A stretch of 64,000 bases of DNA, taken from NCBI GenBank assembly GCA_024509875.1, contig JAMPIV010019850.1, positions 244,001 through 308,000 on the forward strand, written 5' to 3'. The translations under genes were made by a program, and so were the position numbers. Numbering within the stretch: position 1 is the stretch's first letter; the number at the start of each line of letters is the position of its first letter. The notes under the pieces were generated by a model. It was given only the letters and a program-made list of their open reading frames with translations. It ran no database searches and was not told where the DNA came from. Below, piece after piece: positions 47,481 to 57,854 of the stretch. This DNA is from Oreohelix idahoensis. Taxonomy: Eukaryota > Mollusca > Gastropoda > Stylommatophora > Oreohelicidae.

Positions 47481-47930
47481 TAATTTTAGAACCGATGTCA
47501 GCTTTTCCTGACATGTTCACCCATCCGAGTTTAGCTCAAGGGTCTAGGGTCACGACGCATGCGCGAAGAATCTGGCGCGATTTAAGACATCCTGTGTTAG
47601 GAGAGTCAAGCTGTAGTTTTGAAAGGGTCAATGCGGTTTTGGGGAAATCCTCTGTGTGTTCGACCAAGATGGTTAAAGATTGTACCCCAATGTTATATTC
47701 TGATGCACCTAGGAGGCGAGTGAGTTTTTGTGATATTTATTCTGAGGGACATTAAGGTAATTTACCCTTAAAACAGTTTCTTTATTGACAGAATGATATA
47801 TGACTTTTTGTAGCCAGCTAGCGACTTTTCCCTGGGAGGGAAAGAGTCCATCTATGAATACCAGTAATGGAGCTCACGAAGTATTCTAATATTATATGCA
47901 CTGGGCTGGTGTATGCCCAAAGAACTTTCA
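47481..47930. other. element Y body, no gene
   Basis: Y sequence with a chance open frame (47435-47755). No motif recognised. Confidence 0.45.
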
Positions 47931-48375
47931 TCATCATCATCATCAGTTGCCATCTCCACAACGAAGGTTGGCTGTAATGGATCTCCAACGTCTTCTGTCT
48001 CTTGTCTTGGTGGTGCACTCTGATAGACTCTTTCCTGTCCATCTTTTGATGTTATCTTCCCACTTATAGCGCTGTCTTCCCCTTGCACGTTTGCCTTCAA
48101 CTCTCCCTTCTGTTATGGTCTTCTGAAAGGTGTTATGCCTTTTTATGTGGCCAAAGTATTTTAGCTGCCGAACTTTGACCTCCCTCATTAGTTCTCTTTT
48201 CATACCTATATTTTCTAGGACCTCCTTATTTGTTTTCATCTCTTTCCATGAGATACGCCCCATTTTTCTATATATCCACATTTCAAGAGCCTCAATTCTT
48301 TCTTCCAAATGCTTATTCATCGTCCATGTTTCTGCACCATACAGAAATGCAGAATATATATAACACTTTATGATT
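47931..48375 (-). mobile_element. 5'-truncated LINE 3' end in Y
   Basis: Minus-strand C-terminal part of an RTE/Nimb-like LINE: WTMNKHLEERIEAL near 48310, QLKYFGHIKRH near 48155, GKRARGRQRYKWEDNI near 48085, stop near 47943 and a (GAT)n tail ending near 47931. The 125-codon frame is intact but is only a fragment. Confidence 0.88.
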
Positions 48376-48524
48376 CTCAGTTTTAAAAAGAACTTTACAT
48401 GTGCTGTATCCCGCTATCTGCGGTGATGCCATTTAACAAGGATGGACTCACCCTGTTTGTTATAGAAATATCACGGAGGCCATCACATCTATAAGAACGC
48501 CATATTGCGCGGCCTGCTGTAGAC

Positions 48525-48526
<2 letters not shown>

Positions 48527-48569
<43 letters not shown>

Positions 48570-48579
48570 CGTATATTAT

Positions 48580-48636
<57 letters not shown>
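48527..48636. repeat. (TA)n microsatellite
   Basis: About 110 bases of near-pure TA with a short interruption near 48563-48575. Confidence 0.95.
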
Positions 48637-48637
<1 letters not shown>

Positions 48638-49317
48638 GACTTACTGATGTCAGAAAGGAGTTGTGTAAACTCAAATATTTGCTGTATTTTGCTGTAGCTG
48701 ACGAAGGTGGAATTGTACGAGATCAGCTTTATTATATGCATGCACCGCTGGCTGATGAACTGTATTGATACATGCTATGTCCTCAATTGTCAATGACTAT
48801 TTTATGTTGATGTCGGCGTACCTGTCGTTGTGATGTATTAAAGTCAATTAAACGTCAGAGGTGTTCCAAGAACTATGTGAATTACTGCATGTAATTACTA
48901 CAACAAGTGTGTTGTCATTTAGATGCATTGTCTTCCACGAACTTTCATACACGCATTTGCATTCATTGAGGTCTACTCACACTCTATATTAATACAACAC
49001 CTGAACACTTTCAAGTCATCCAAACGAATGCCAGCATTGTTGCGGCCAACCAGGGCCTGTACATAATTATGTCCGCCTGTGGGGCTTAGAATCGTTTCCA
49101 ACATTGATACTGGACATTCTTCAACATTCAACTCTACATTTACGGTGGCCAAACTGAGCCTGTCACATTCATGCCACGGACACCTACTACGCTTCAACGA
49201 ACACAGACCATTTATGACTCTTTACATGTATAGTGGTCAGTACGGGCTTCTACATTACGGCCTTTGCATTTATGGTATCCAGTGTGAGCCTTCTACGTCA
49301 AGAGTTAGCTAGTTACA
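48637..49317. other. element Y end, no gene
   Basis: Terminal part of Y up to TAGTTACA. Open frames here are short and unrecognised. Confidence 0.5.
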
Positions 49318-52302
49318 AGAGGATGGTCAGCATAATGAAGGTGTAGCCATTATCCTGAAGAAAGGAATGGAAAGGTCTTTACTGGAATGGAAACCCATCA
49401 ACAACAGCCTGATAAGAGCAAGACTAAGAAGGAGGATCACCAACACCACAATTATACAATGCTATGCACCAACAAACGACAGCGATGAAGATATCAAGGA
49501 TGAGTTCTATCAACAGGTACAAAAAGAAATGGAAACTACACCCAGGTACGATCTTATTATAGTAATGGGAGACCTAAATGCGAAAGTGGGAGCACACAAT
49601 AATTATAACGAAAGAATAATGGGGAAATGCGGCAGTGGAACAGCAAATGAGAATGGGGACAAATTAATAAGCTTCTGCAGTATTAACAACCTGGTCATTG
49701 GAGGAACACGTTTTCCACACAAGGAAGTGCACAAGTTAACATGGGAATCACCAAACGGACGAGACAGAAACCAGATAGATCACATAATGATCAATGGCAG
49801 ATGGAGACATGCACTACAAGACGTGAAAGTAAGAAGAGGCGCAGATGTGGGAAGTGATCATCACCTAGTAGTAGCAAGACTGAAAGTAAAACTCAGAGCT
49901 GCTGGGCCAGTTGCAGTCAAACAGAAAAGATACAACATCACGAAACTGAAGGATCCCCTCACCAGAAAAGCTTTCGTGGTCGACGTAAAGAGAAGATATG
50001 AGATTATCAAAAGCCAGGAAAGAACAGAGACCGATGATGTTGACCAGAGATTCAACACCATCTCAACAATATACAAGGAAAGCAGCAAGTCATGCTTGGG
50101 ATTCCAGGAAAGAAAGAGCCAAGACTGGATAACACCAGATACGCTAAACACCATAGCGAAGAGAAAGGAAATGAAAAGAAAGAAAACAGAAGCTAAGTCT
50201 CCCAGATTAAAGGCAATATATAGTGAACAGTACCGATTACGGAAACAACGGCAGATGGATCTATTTGTTGTTGCCCTAAAGACGCCGCTAGGCGTGATGG
50301 GAAACTACAACAGAGAAAATCAATCTGCTGTTGCCCTTAAGACGCCACAAGGCGTGATGGCCTCTGACTGCTTGGTCGGTCTTTGGCTAAGGACGGAAGA
50401 AGAAGAAGAAGAATAGTGAACAGTACAGTCAGCTGGACAAGGAAGTTATATGTCAAACCCGTGCTAACAAAAGGACATTTCTGGATGACCTTGCAAGACA
50501 GGCAGAAGAGGCAGCACTGAGAAATGAACAAAGCACAGTGTACAAAATAACTAAAATCATCAGTGGAAAACGAGGTGCAAACAATATTACATTAGTAAGA
50601 GATAAGCACGGAAATCTCATCACAACAGTAGAGGGACAGGAAACAAGATGGGCAAAGCATTTCAGAGAAACTCTGAATAAGGAACCACCAGAGACACAAT
50701 TGAATGTTCCCGAGGCTGAAAATGATCTAGATGTTAATACAGACATCCCACTAAAAGAAGAAATCATCACAGCAACCAAAGGGTTAAAGAATGGAAAACC
50801 TCCTGGTCATGAGAACTTAAATGCAGAGCTATTTAAGACAGACCCAGAGCTAGCAGCAGAACAATTGGAACCACTAATTGCACAAGTCTGGAAAACAGGG
50901 ACAACACCAACAGAGTGGAGAATAGAAATAATTGTCAAATTGCCCAAGAAGGGAGATCTTGCAGACTGCAATAATTGGAGAGGAATAACTCTTCTCTCAG
51001 TTCCCAGCAAAATACTAGGCAGGATAATTATACAGAGAATCTCAAAAGCAGTAGACCACAAACTGAGGAAAGAACAAGCAGGATTTATAAAGAACAGAAG
51101 ATGTGTAGATCATATATTTACCCTCAGGAACATTATAGAGCAGTGCTCAAAATGGCAAAGACAATTGTACATTAATTTCGTTGATTTTGAAAAGGCTTTT
51201 GACAGTATACATAGGGACAGTTTATGGAAAATACTGAGGGCTTATTGAATTCCAAGCTGCATAGTGTCAATTATAAAAAGCATGTATGTCAACTTTACGT
51301 GCAGCATTGGGCAGAGCAACCTAACCTTTGAACTGAAGACAGGAGTACGACAGGGATGCCCCTTATCAACCCCTCTATTTTTAACAGTCATAGACTGGGT
51401 GATGCGCCAGCCAACAGAGGGCAATCCAAGAGGAATACGATGGACTACATTTTCTACATTGGAAGATCTGGAATATGCAGATGACATTGCACTGCTAGCA
51501 CATTCACATCAACACATCCAGGAAAAAAACGGATAGACTTAATAAGTATAGATAGCACGTGGGCTTGAACATCAACCTAAAGAAGACAGAGGTCATGACG
51601 CTCAATGTGAGCAACACTGAGAGCATATCAGTAAGGAATCAGCAACTGGAACAGACAGATGCCTTCACATACCTAGGATGCATAGTAACACCAGACGGCG
51701 GAGCAAGCAAAGACATCAACAACAGAATGAACAAAGCAAGAACAGCCTTTTTGAGTCTAAACAACATCTGGAAGTCCTCTCAGTAGAGCACAAGCACAAA
51801 ATTAGGATTATATCAGAGCTGTGTGCTTTCTGTGCTTCTTTATGGCGCGGAGAGCTGGAGAGTTACAGAGAAGGAAATGTCGAAATTGTCCTCTTTTCAC
51901 ACAACATGCCTAAGAAAAATTATCCGAATCTTTTGGCCGAATATCATCACCAACCAAGATCTGCTTACTCGGAGCAAGCAAGAGGACATGCACACCATCA
52001 TAGCTGGCAGACGCTGGAGCTGGATTGGCCATGTCCTCAGAAGAGACCCCGATGCCATCACAAGAACAGCTATGCTATGGACCCCTGAAGGAAAACGAAA
52101 GAGAGGCCGACCAAAAACAACTTGGCGGAGGACTGTGGAGGCTGAGATGCGATGAATGAACCAGAGTTGGGGCACTGTACGAAGGATGGCCGCCGACCGA
52201 GCAAAGTGGAATCAATTTGTTAGTTGCCCTACAAGACGCCACCAGGCTTAATGGCCACTGACTGCTTTGACGGTCGGCGGCTAAGGATCAAAGAAGAAGA
52301 AG
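49318..52302 (+). mobile_element. LINE Z2, main body (endonuclease and RT)
   Basis: Continuation of Z2. A 349-codon frame at 49367-50416 carries the APE endonuclease: MGDLNAKVG near 49567, DRNQIDHIMI near 49765, GSDHHLVVA near 49850. A 180-bp insertion (50234-50413) breaks it. RT follows at 50538-51248: GLKNGKPPGHENLNAE near 50785, GITLLS near 50985, FVDFEKAFDSIHRD near 51180. After a stop come GVRQGCPLS near 51345, YADDIALL near 51475, YLGC near 51675, LLYGAESW near 51840 and a GAA-rich tail ending near 52302. Stops near 51246, 51535 and 51786 and frame changes inactivate it. Database hits named craniofacial development protein 2-like belong to this LINE type, not to a host gene. Confidence 0.93.
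50234..50413 (+). mobile_element. 180-bp retro-inserted LINE 3' tail in Z2
   Basis: Flanked by a 13-bp TSD TAGTGAACAGTAC (50221-50233 and 50414-50426). It resembles the extreme 3' end of Z-type LINEs (the GACTGCTTGGTCGG and CTAAGGAC blocks) and ends in (GAA)n. Inside, a block GTTGCCCTAAAGACGCC then AGGCGTGATGG is present twice. It is a dead-on-arrival LINE copy or a SINE that borrowed the LINE tail. Confidence 0.88.
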
Positions 52303-53192
52303 ACAGAGTAGGAGCATACACGCTGACAAGGGTGATGGAACCTTCTTTAGTTTGGAGGTTAACAGCCGTTCTGATTGATTGTCAACCTGTTCAACCGTTT
52401 TAGTTAGCGATTTTTTCCCGCAAAACCTACTCCGTAAAATGTGATCCATCTCGCTCGCCATTCCAGAGCCTGCCAGTCGCGTTTCCTGAAGTGCAGCTAA
52501 ATCCACTTGAAGTCGTTTTAAGTTTGTCATTCATTATGGCTGTCTTCATAACATCGTTTATGTCCTGTAGATTTTTGGAAAGTCCAGTCAACATAGTCCG
52601 GACGTTCCAACATCCCAATCTGATAGATGGTTCTTTCTATTATTTCTTGTGTTGTGATTGTTACTTGGTACGAAATTTTCCGTCCACAGTTCGGATTAGA
52701 CCCATATCCCCATACACCCAATGGAGAAAGCAGACTGTGACGGACAACACCTAATGTCCAGTAAAATCCTAGAACATGTCTCACGGTCCGAAGTAGCCCC
52801 TGTCGCCATGCCCTATACCAATTGAGCAAGATGCTTATAACCTGTGTTGTGCCGACACCTAAAGGCTGAAGCTGGAGTGACCGCTCCAGTACGCGAGCTT
52901 GGAAACAGTTCAAGCTTATGTGCATGAAGCAATTTACTCCTCTCCACGCAGCCGGTGTTTCCTTGGGAACAGCAGTAGCCGACACAGTTTGGTACCAGCC
53001 GCGTCGCAGAAGTTGCCAGAATCATATCGAATTATCAATATTAGACTGTCTTAGGGACTCCAACTCCGGATTTATCCTTAGAGCTTACTCCCGAAGCCTT
53101 TCCCGTGAACGAATATTCCCCGCTAGGCTGCGGTGGTTAGAGTTCAGAGTTTTACCTTCTCGTAGATACCTACCAACCAAGGATCACGAGCC
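52303..53192 (-). mobile_element. LINE W, 5' part
   Basis: Minus-strand start of W: GCWNVRTML near 52610 (endonuclease strand 1) and LAALQETRLAG near 52490 (catalytic Glu). Upstream to about 53192 lies probable 5' UTR with frame-broken sequence. It is joined to 37980 across Z2, and continues at 61774 across Gypsy element 2. Confidence 0.83.
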
Positions 53193-54336
53193 TGTAACTG
53201 CCTTTTTTTTCTTGTTGAGGTGATCACTGGCCCAAGACAGTTTACATGTTGTTAGATGTGTAGTGCGAGCGTATGATGAGTTGAGTGTGGGTGCGAATGA
53301 AGACGCGAATGTGTTTAGGCTCGTATAGATGTAGATCCTGCAACCCATACTCTCACATGCAGTAATCAAGGATGCTTTGACACTGCAGGCATGTTTCAAG
53401 ACATTTATTGACGGGAACACACATAATATCAACAGGAACAGTCAGTGTAACAAGGTCATGCTGACCTGACATCGATAGGTATACATTTGGCATTCAAAAA
53501 GGTAAACATCAGAATAGACGTGCATGGTCAATAGCAAAGTTCTTCAATAATGACAGTTCGTAGCGTCGCCCTTGGCGTCTCTGACTAAACGCGTCAGATG
53601 CCTTAGTTACCTTGACACACAGGTGCAACTTGGCACTCCCGCCAATTGCACATATCAGGCTGTAGTATAATAGCCGGAAGCACAGGCCTCGTCCTAACGT
53701 CGGCCGTGTACTTCTGTTAAATAGGTTATCACCAACCCTGCAGTAATACTTATTGTAGATAGAAGTTCCGCCAATCTGCGGCTCCCACAATATATCTTCG
53801 TCACTGGATTTCTGGACAATATAAGACTAACAGTCTTGGATGGCTACCTCGAGCACAAATATATAAGTTCTGAAATGGCGGATCAGTGAGCTGCTGTTCA
53901 CCCTAGGTAATCCTTTACATGTTCTGCCACCGAAAAGCGTAATAATGCATAAAGGTCGGTATTACCTGGTAAATGAATCCTCAGAACTACACAAGGAATT
54001 CTGTCGTCATCCCGACGCACAGAGATTCACTGGGGAAAACTGCCATAGCAGTTACTTCGAAGATTCTCCCCGAAAAACAATGGACTCTTGGTCCCTTCAG
54101 AAAAACAGGACCTCCCGGCTTCCCGGAAGTATATCTCACTCCCGCTTAAAAAACCTTCCCATAGGCCCACGCCGAACTGTCAACCTCTGACCCTAAAGGT
54201 CAAACACAATGAATGAATAAACAAGGGAAGACAACCCCTAATCAACCTGACATCGCAGGTAAAGACACAATTATACTTATGATACAAACATAAGCAAATA
54301 ACTTGACAGATGACTCCGTCGAAAATGACAGCAACA
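53193..54336 (-). repeat. 3' LTR of Gypsy element 2
   Basis: 1144 bp, TGTAACTGCC to CAGCAACA, virtually identical to 60626-61768. Confidence 0.96.
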
Positions 54337-54770
54337 TTACTACCACCCCCCTGTAAAAAAAAAAATGCAATTTTTTTTTTTTTAAATATGTTCATGAGCA
54401 AGATAGCACCAGTATCACTTCTGTGCTCATGCAAACAATGAACCTAATATCAGATACAATAGAAGAGGGTACAAATCATCTCCCAACATAGGAGAAAATA
54501 TTTCCTTTAAGCCAAACAAACTAAGGGATACCATTCAAGAAACCTAAGTTGCTGGCAATACCAATCATATATCAAACATTACTAAATAATATAATCATAG
54601 CAATATACAAATGTCAATGCTATTTTAGCAACATATCACTGATGGATGGACAAAATGAAATTTGTTAAATTATCTAAACATCATCCAAATACATTTGTAT
54701 TACAACATATTATGATATTAAGGACAGACCTAAGTCTGAAAATATATCAGGAAAAACTAGGACACAAGAT
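54337..54770 (-). other. 3' untranslated region and polypurine tract of Gypsy element 2
   Basis: Non-coding. A minus-strand purine tract CAGGGGGGTGGTAGTAA abuts the LTR at 54337. A run of A/T follows near 54360-54384. Confidence 0.8.
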
Positions 54771-57700
54771 TTAACTGGAATCATGTGGGCATCTAGACAA
54801 TATGTCCGCCATCACATTATCCGAACCACGGATAGCTCGCACCGTGAAATGGAAAGGCTGAAGAGCAATAGCATAACGAGTAGATCTCGAGCTCTTCAAA
54901 TCCTTACTTTGCATAGCCGTAAGAGCTTTTTGGTCGGTTTCCATAAAGAAATGCGCGCCCAGAAGGAACCTTTGTAGCTTAAGAATGGACCAAACCATAG
55001 CTAACAATTCACGGTCCAAAACCGAGTAATTCCTTTCTGCCGCATTCAGCTTCCTAGAAATATACATTACAGGATGCAGAGTTCCTGAATATTCCTGCAT
55101 TAGTGCCGCTCCAATGCCAGTGGAAGAGGCATCACTACGAAGGACAAAAGTCTTATCAATCGTCGGTAGTCTTAAGATAGGATGAGATGAGAACAAATTC
55201 TTAACCTGATCCAATGAAGATTGGCATTCTTGGGACCAACGCACCATATTAGGAGAACCTTTTTTCAATAACGTTGAAAGTGGTGCCATAATGGAGGACA
55301 GATTCTCAATGAATCTTCCATAGAATTGTATCAATCCCAAGAGACTACGCACTTGCTTTTTTGTCTTCGGAACCGAGATATTTAATATCTTTGAAATGTT
55401 TTGGTCCTCTGTCTTCAACAGACCATGACCAACTCGATGACCTAGGAAGGAAATTTCACTAAACCCAACAAAAGCTTTAGAGGGTTTAGCAGTCAAACTA
55501 TGCTCACGTAGAGTAGATAGCAATTCCTTCAGACCCACACAGTGTTCTTCCCAAGTATCGCTGAAAAGACAGATGTCGTCTAAATATGCAATGACATCTG
55601 CACGATCTGATAGAATTCGTCGCATCATGCGCACGAAAGTCGCTGGGGCGTTCATAAGCCCGAAAGGCATAAAATTCCATTGAAACAGACCCCTAGGTGT
55701 CGAAAAAGCAGTGAGAGGTTTGGCGTGTTCCGTCAATGGGACTTGCCAATAACCTTTCGACAAGTCTAGTTTAGTAAAGAATTTAGCTTTAGAAAGTCTA
55801 ATAAGTAGATCATCTAATAACGGCATAGGTTCAGCATCGAACTTCGTAACTTGATTTAATTTGCGATAATCAACGCAAAGACGTATGTTATTGTCTTTCT
55901 TTCGAACAATAACTATCGACGAAGAATAAGCTGAAGTGGATGGTTCAATTATTTGTAGTTGAATCATTTCATCCAATTCTTTCTCGACTTGTGCTTGAAA
56001 ATGAATAGGTATTGGGTATGGTCTTACTCTGATCGGATTACGATCAGTAAGTATGATGTCATGTTCTATGACATCTGTGTGTCCAGGAATGTCGGTAAGG
56101 ACATCCTGATATGATTGTAACGTAGAGGATACTTGACGTTGTTCCTCAAAAGACAAGTTAGAAGAGACTGTAACGTCTCTCCACGATTCCGTTGAAATAA
56201 GTGGAATCGTAGGAAGAGGTAAGTTCACGTCAGAAAAAATAGTTTCCTCATCCTGTATAACGGACAGGGATGAGATGTGACCATGTTGAACTGGAGAGTC
56301 GTCCGTCGCCTGGAAAATAGGCTGTAAATAGTCTGGACGTTCAATAAACTCTGTTAACATATTTATATGGAAGGTTTTATGCCTTCCATCCACATCGACA
56401 ATATAGTCGACATCAGAAATTTTCGAGACTATAGTGTATGGACCCTTCCAAGAAATGAGAAGTCTATTCTCTCTTGAGGGCAGTAAGACATATGCTTTGT
56501 CTCCAGGACAAAGTTGACGTAGGCGTCTTTTCTTATTAGCAAATCGCCTAGCTTTTTCTTTCGCAAATTCGGAAGATGAAGTTGCTAACCTGCACGATTC
56601 GATAATCTTTTCTCTAAGAGCTATAACATATTCATATGACGATTGTGTATCATCGTCAATATTATCGGAAGTTATCAAATCGTGTAACAAGGACATTGGC
56701 CCGCGCGGTTGCGCGCCAAAGACAGTTGATATGCTCTTCAGAGGAATAGCCTCTGGCCAACGCGTGCACATGTCCACGCAAGTGAGGATAAATTGGTGTC
56801 CTCTGGCTGACTTAATTTTGAACGGACCAATGATGTCTATAGCCATTTTCTGAAACGGCCGAATCGGAATATCTGCAGCCTGAATAGGAGCAGCATGTCT
56901 CGGACCCCTAGACTTGACCTCTTGACAAATTTTGCAAGATCGGCAATAAATTCGGATGTCTTTATTCACGAATGGCCAAAAGAATGACGCAAGGACTCTA
57001 GTTTTAGTTCTGGAAAAACCCATGTGTCCCGCACACTGAGAATCGTGTGCATGCCGAAGAATTAAGGCTCTCATACACTTAGGCACAAGAATTTGCGAGT
57101 GCATAGACTTGTCCGAGTGTTGTACCATTCGTACCAATATACCATTCTTCATAGTGATATACGATTTGTGATTCGTATTTTGATTGGGATCCCCTTTCTT
57201 TGCAAGAAGGAAGTATTTCTTCAAAGAAGGATCCTCTTCTTGACGTTTAACAAACGAGTCATGGGAAATCACCAAGTGCTCGTCTTGGCTATCAACTTCA
57301 TTACTATTATCAGATGAAGTTGGGGGATTAAGAGCTTGAGCTCTTGTCACCACTGCATTGACCGTTTGAATGTTTTCTTCTTCCCAACTAGAAATTTGTT
57401 GCGGGGTGCATTCCTTAACCCCATGAATACGACCGATTATAAGATCCGCAATAGGATTAGGAAGAAGACATGCATGGACATCTCCTGTGAAGAAAGGAGT
57501 GTCAATCCTAATAATAGCAGTAGGATAGCTTTCCATAGTACCACCAAATGTAACACATTTGATTGTTTTTCCCGTGGCACAGCAAGGATCTATCAGAGAC
57601 TCCTTAACCCCGACGGTAGTACATCCCGAATCGAAAAGTACTGAGACTAGCCTATCATTTATTAGACCTTTATGTAAGATGAGAGATCCTCTCCCATCAT

Positions 57701-57854
57701 GCGCAACTGTAGCAGGTAGAGCAGGAAGAGGGTGACCACAACTTAGCGTAGATACAGTTGATGAGTCAAACAATGTTAAGCATTTGGGGGCATTCAGTTG
57801 CTCTCCCAAAATCGAAAGCACAACCAGTGATAGCCCTAGAGTTACCACTATCAT
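54771..57854 (-). CDS. Pol polyprotein of Gypsy element 2 (PR-IN-RT-RNase H)
   Basis: 1027 codons. Protease: FDSG at 74-77. Integrase: H2C2 module with His268/270, His277, Cys307 and Cys310; first catalytic Asp at 340 (AIDIIGPF). The sequence jumps at Thr377-Val378 (near 56724) from just after PEAIPLKSIST to FGAQPRGP, so about 100 residues with the second Asp and the Glu are deleted in frame. A GPY module (471-473) and FHINML follow. RT: LDLSKGYWQ (696-704) and catalytic YLDD (757-760). RNase H: RSDASSTGIG near 880-895, a Glu in LDRELL and an Asp in METDQKAL. It ends ADILSRCPHDSS. Protease, RT and RNase H look intact; integrase cannot work, so the copy probably moved with integrase supplied in trans or was deleted during its last reverse transcription. 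Confidence 0.95.
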   Translation of the reverse strand: MIVVTLGLSLVVLSILGEQLNAPKCLTLFDSSTVSTLSCGHPLPALPATVAHDGRGSLILHKGLINDRLVSVLFDSGCTTVGVKESLIDPCCATGKTIKCVTFGGTMESYPTAIIRIDTPFFTGDVHACLLPNPIADLIIGRIHGVKECTPQQISSWEEENIQTVNAVVTRAQALNPPTSSDNSNEVDSQDEHLVISHDSFVKRQEEDPSLKKYFLLAKKGDPNQNTNHKSYITMKNGILVRMVQHSDKSMHSQILVPKCMRALILRHAHDSQCAGHMGFSRTKTRVLASFFWPFVNKDIRIYCRSCKICQEVKSRGPRHAAPIQAADIPIRPFQKMAIDIIGPFKIKSARGHQFILTCVDMCTRWPEAIPLKSISTVFGAQPRGPMSLLHDLITSDNIDDDTQSSYEYVIALREKIIESCRLATSSSEFAKEKARRFANKKRRLRQLCPGDKAYVLLPSRENRLLISWKGPYTIVSKISDVDYIVDVDGRHKTFHINMLTEFIERPDYLQPIFQATDDSPVQHGHISSLSVIQDEETIFSDVNLPLPTIPLISTESWRDVTVSSNLSFEEQRQVSSTLQSYQDVLTDIPGHTDVIEHDIILTDRNPIRVRPYPIPIHFQAQVEKELDEMIQLQIIEPSTSAYSSSIVIVRKKDNNIRLCVDYRKLNQVTKFDAEPMPLLDDLLIRLSKAKFFTKLDLSKGYWQVPLTEHAKPLTAFSTPRGLFQWNFMPFGLMNAPATFVRMMRRILSDRADVIAYLDDICLFSDTWEEHCVGLKELLSTLREHSLTAKPSKAFVGFSEISFLGHRVGHGLLKTEDQNISKILNISVPKTKKQVRSLLGLIQFYGRFIENLSSIMAPLSTLLKKGSPNMVRWSQECQSSLDQVKNLFSSHPILRLPTIDKTFVLRSDASSTGIGAALMQEYSGTLHPVMYISRKLNAAERNYSVLDRELLAMVWSILKLQRFLLGAHFFMETDQKALTAMQSKDLKSSRSTRYAIALQPFHFTVRAIRGSDNVMADILSRCPHDSS

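Larger units (their letters stand above)
38509..49317. mobile_element. LTR-type element Y (probably a solo LTR) carrying nested insertions
   Basis: Begins TGTTAAATAC, ends TAGTTACA, and is flanked by AGAGG (38504-38508 and 49318-49322). Joining the flanks restores the Z2 frame. Y's own DNA is 38509-38559 plus about 46477-49317. It includes a diverged relative of the X LTR (46482-47480), a LINE fragment and a TA array. No coding domain belongs to Y, so it is probably a solo LTR or a non-autonomous element. Confidence 0.82.

Noticed and set aside
47435..47755. 106-codon ORF in element Y as a gene
   Set aside because: No motif, no conserved counterpart in the X LTR, and a composition like its surroundings.
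48527..48636. TA tract as a promoter or origin
   Set aside because: Simple (TA)n microsatellite in a decayed element, with no supporting signal.
49367..50416. 349-codon ORF that could be taken for a host endonuclease or craniofacial development protein 2-like gene
   Set aside because: It is the APE endonuclease of LINE Z2, continuous with RT and with the 5' piece at 38223-38508.
53184..53790. 82- and 93-codon ORFs repeated exactly at 60593-61223
   Set aside because: They lie in the two LTRs of Gypsy element 2; identity reflects recent insertion, not coding constraint.
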